Below, one piece after another: positions 63,929 to 64,000 of a stretch of DNA of 64,000 bases. Within the stretch, counting starts at the first letter, position 1. The number at the start of each line of letters is the position of its first letter. A program made the position numbers and the translations under genes. Location of the stretch: positions 744,001-808,000 of the forward strand of contig NZ_JBGAFX010000001.1 of assembly GCF_044227025.1 (NCBI RefSeq), read 5' to 3'. The notes below the pieces were generated by a model. That model searched no databases. It saw nothing but the letters and a program-made list of their open reading frames with translations, and was not told where the DNA came from. This DNA comes from Dokdonella_A sp044227025 (GTDB lineage Bacteria > Pseudomonadota > Gammaproteobacteria > Xanthomonadales > Rhodanobacteraceae).

Positions 63929-64000
63929 GTGGACCGCATACAACCGATCGTCGCGCTGCTCGTCGAGCGACCTCTGTGGTCCAGCGCCCGCATCGCGCGC
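63929..64000 (+). CDS. Partial gene running off the right edge
   Basis: GTG with GAGGAG and AGG upstream opens a frame (VDRIQPIVALLVERPLWSSA...) that continues past the window. Only 24 codons are visible; identity cannot be judged. It is probably the next island gene, ~100 bases after the relaxase. Confidence 0.45.
   Translation, partial: MDRIQPIVALLVERPLWSSARIAR

Larger units (their letters stand above)
49654..64000. mobile_element. tRNA-Gln-associated mobilizable genomic island (right end outside the window)
   Basis: The island begins at tRNA-Gln and an adjacent tyrosine integrase, and carries regulators, exported proteins, nuclease and JAMM proteins, a SIR2 defence-like protein, and divergent mob genes with a MOBQ relaxase. 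Gene density drops, unrelated functions follow one another, and the SIR2 gene and the 61.2-62.0 kb genes are visibly lower in GC than the core chromosome. No second copy of the tRNA 3' end was seen inside the window, so the far attachment site lies further right. Confidence 0.85.

Noticed and set aside
49654..64000. Searched for a CRISPR array or insertion sequence in the island
   Set aside because: No regularly spaced repeats and no transposase-like frame were found.

Overview
The window is about 64 kb of GC-rich bacterial chromosome. Gene content and order point to the gammaproteobacterial order Xanthomonadales/Lysobacterales. A Clp-type CRP regulator sits beside speD, gpmI-envC-ctp and lptM-dapF-DUF484-xerC-hslVU run as blocks, a Coq7-type hydroxylase is present, and xanthomonad-style text repeats sit between genes. 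The species cannot be named from the sequence alone.

Positions 1-2998 hold the end of an rRNA operon (23S missing its 5' end, 5S, strong terminator). Positions 3.2-13.4 kb carry a YcgL-domain protein, a giant membrane-anchored ankyrin protein, a DprE1/DprE2-like oxidoreductase pair behind a KefB-type antiporter, and a polytopic membrane protein. Positions 13.5-16.7 kb are an inserted two-gene surface O-acylation cassette (SGNH-like protein plus MBOAT). It is bracketed by 234-bp direct repeats copied from the 3' end of the neighbouring RimK-like ATP-grasp gene. Positions 18-49.6 kb are largely core chromosome: lysine/cell-wall synthesis (dapF), chromosome dimer resolution (xerC), HslUV protease, ubiquinone synthesis (ubiE, coq7), LemA/DUF2207, secreted M1 and M28 peptidases, gpmI with an EnvC-like activator and a C-terminal processing protease, signal peptidase, rhomboid, the GspA/GspB secretin-assembly pair, Clp, speD, and ribosomal proteins L13/S9 followed by tRNA-Gln(CUG).

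From tRNA-Gln (49.65 kb) to the right edge the character changes to an integrated, mobilizable genomic island. A tyrosine integrase lies directly downstream of the tRNA. It is followed by a frameshifted LuxR regulator, a small XRE regulator, a secreted kelch-like protein, small envelope proteins, an HNH protein, a RadC/JAMM protein, a 1025-residue SIR2 / P-loop / TPR protein with an OB-like tail, small mobilization genes, and a MobA/MobL (MOBQ-type) relaxase with the catalytic tyrosine at residue 25. A candidate transfer origin lies between the divergent mobilization genes.

The strongest candidate for an undescribed system is the SIR2 protein (56743-59820). Its N-terminal NADase-type motifs look intact and are joined to a STAND-like NTPase whose P-loop lacks the lysine. 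TPR-like helices and a cold-shock/OB-like C-terminal domain follow. This is the architecture expected of an anti-phage sensor-effector carried as island cargo. Everything is read by eye; no database search was possible.
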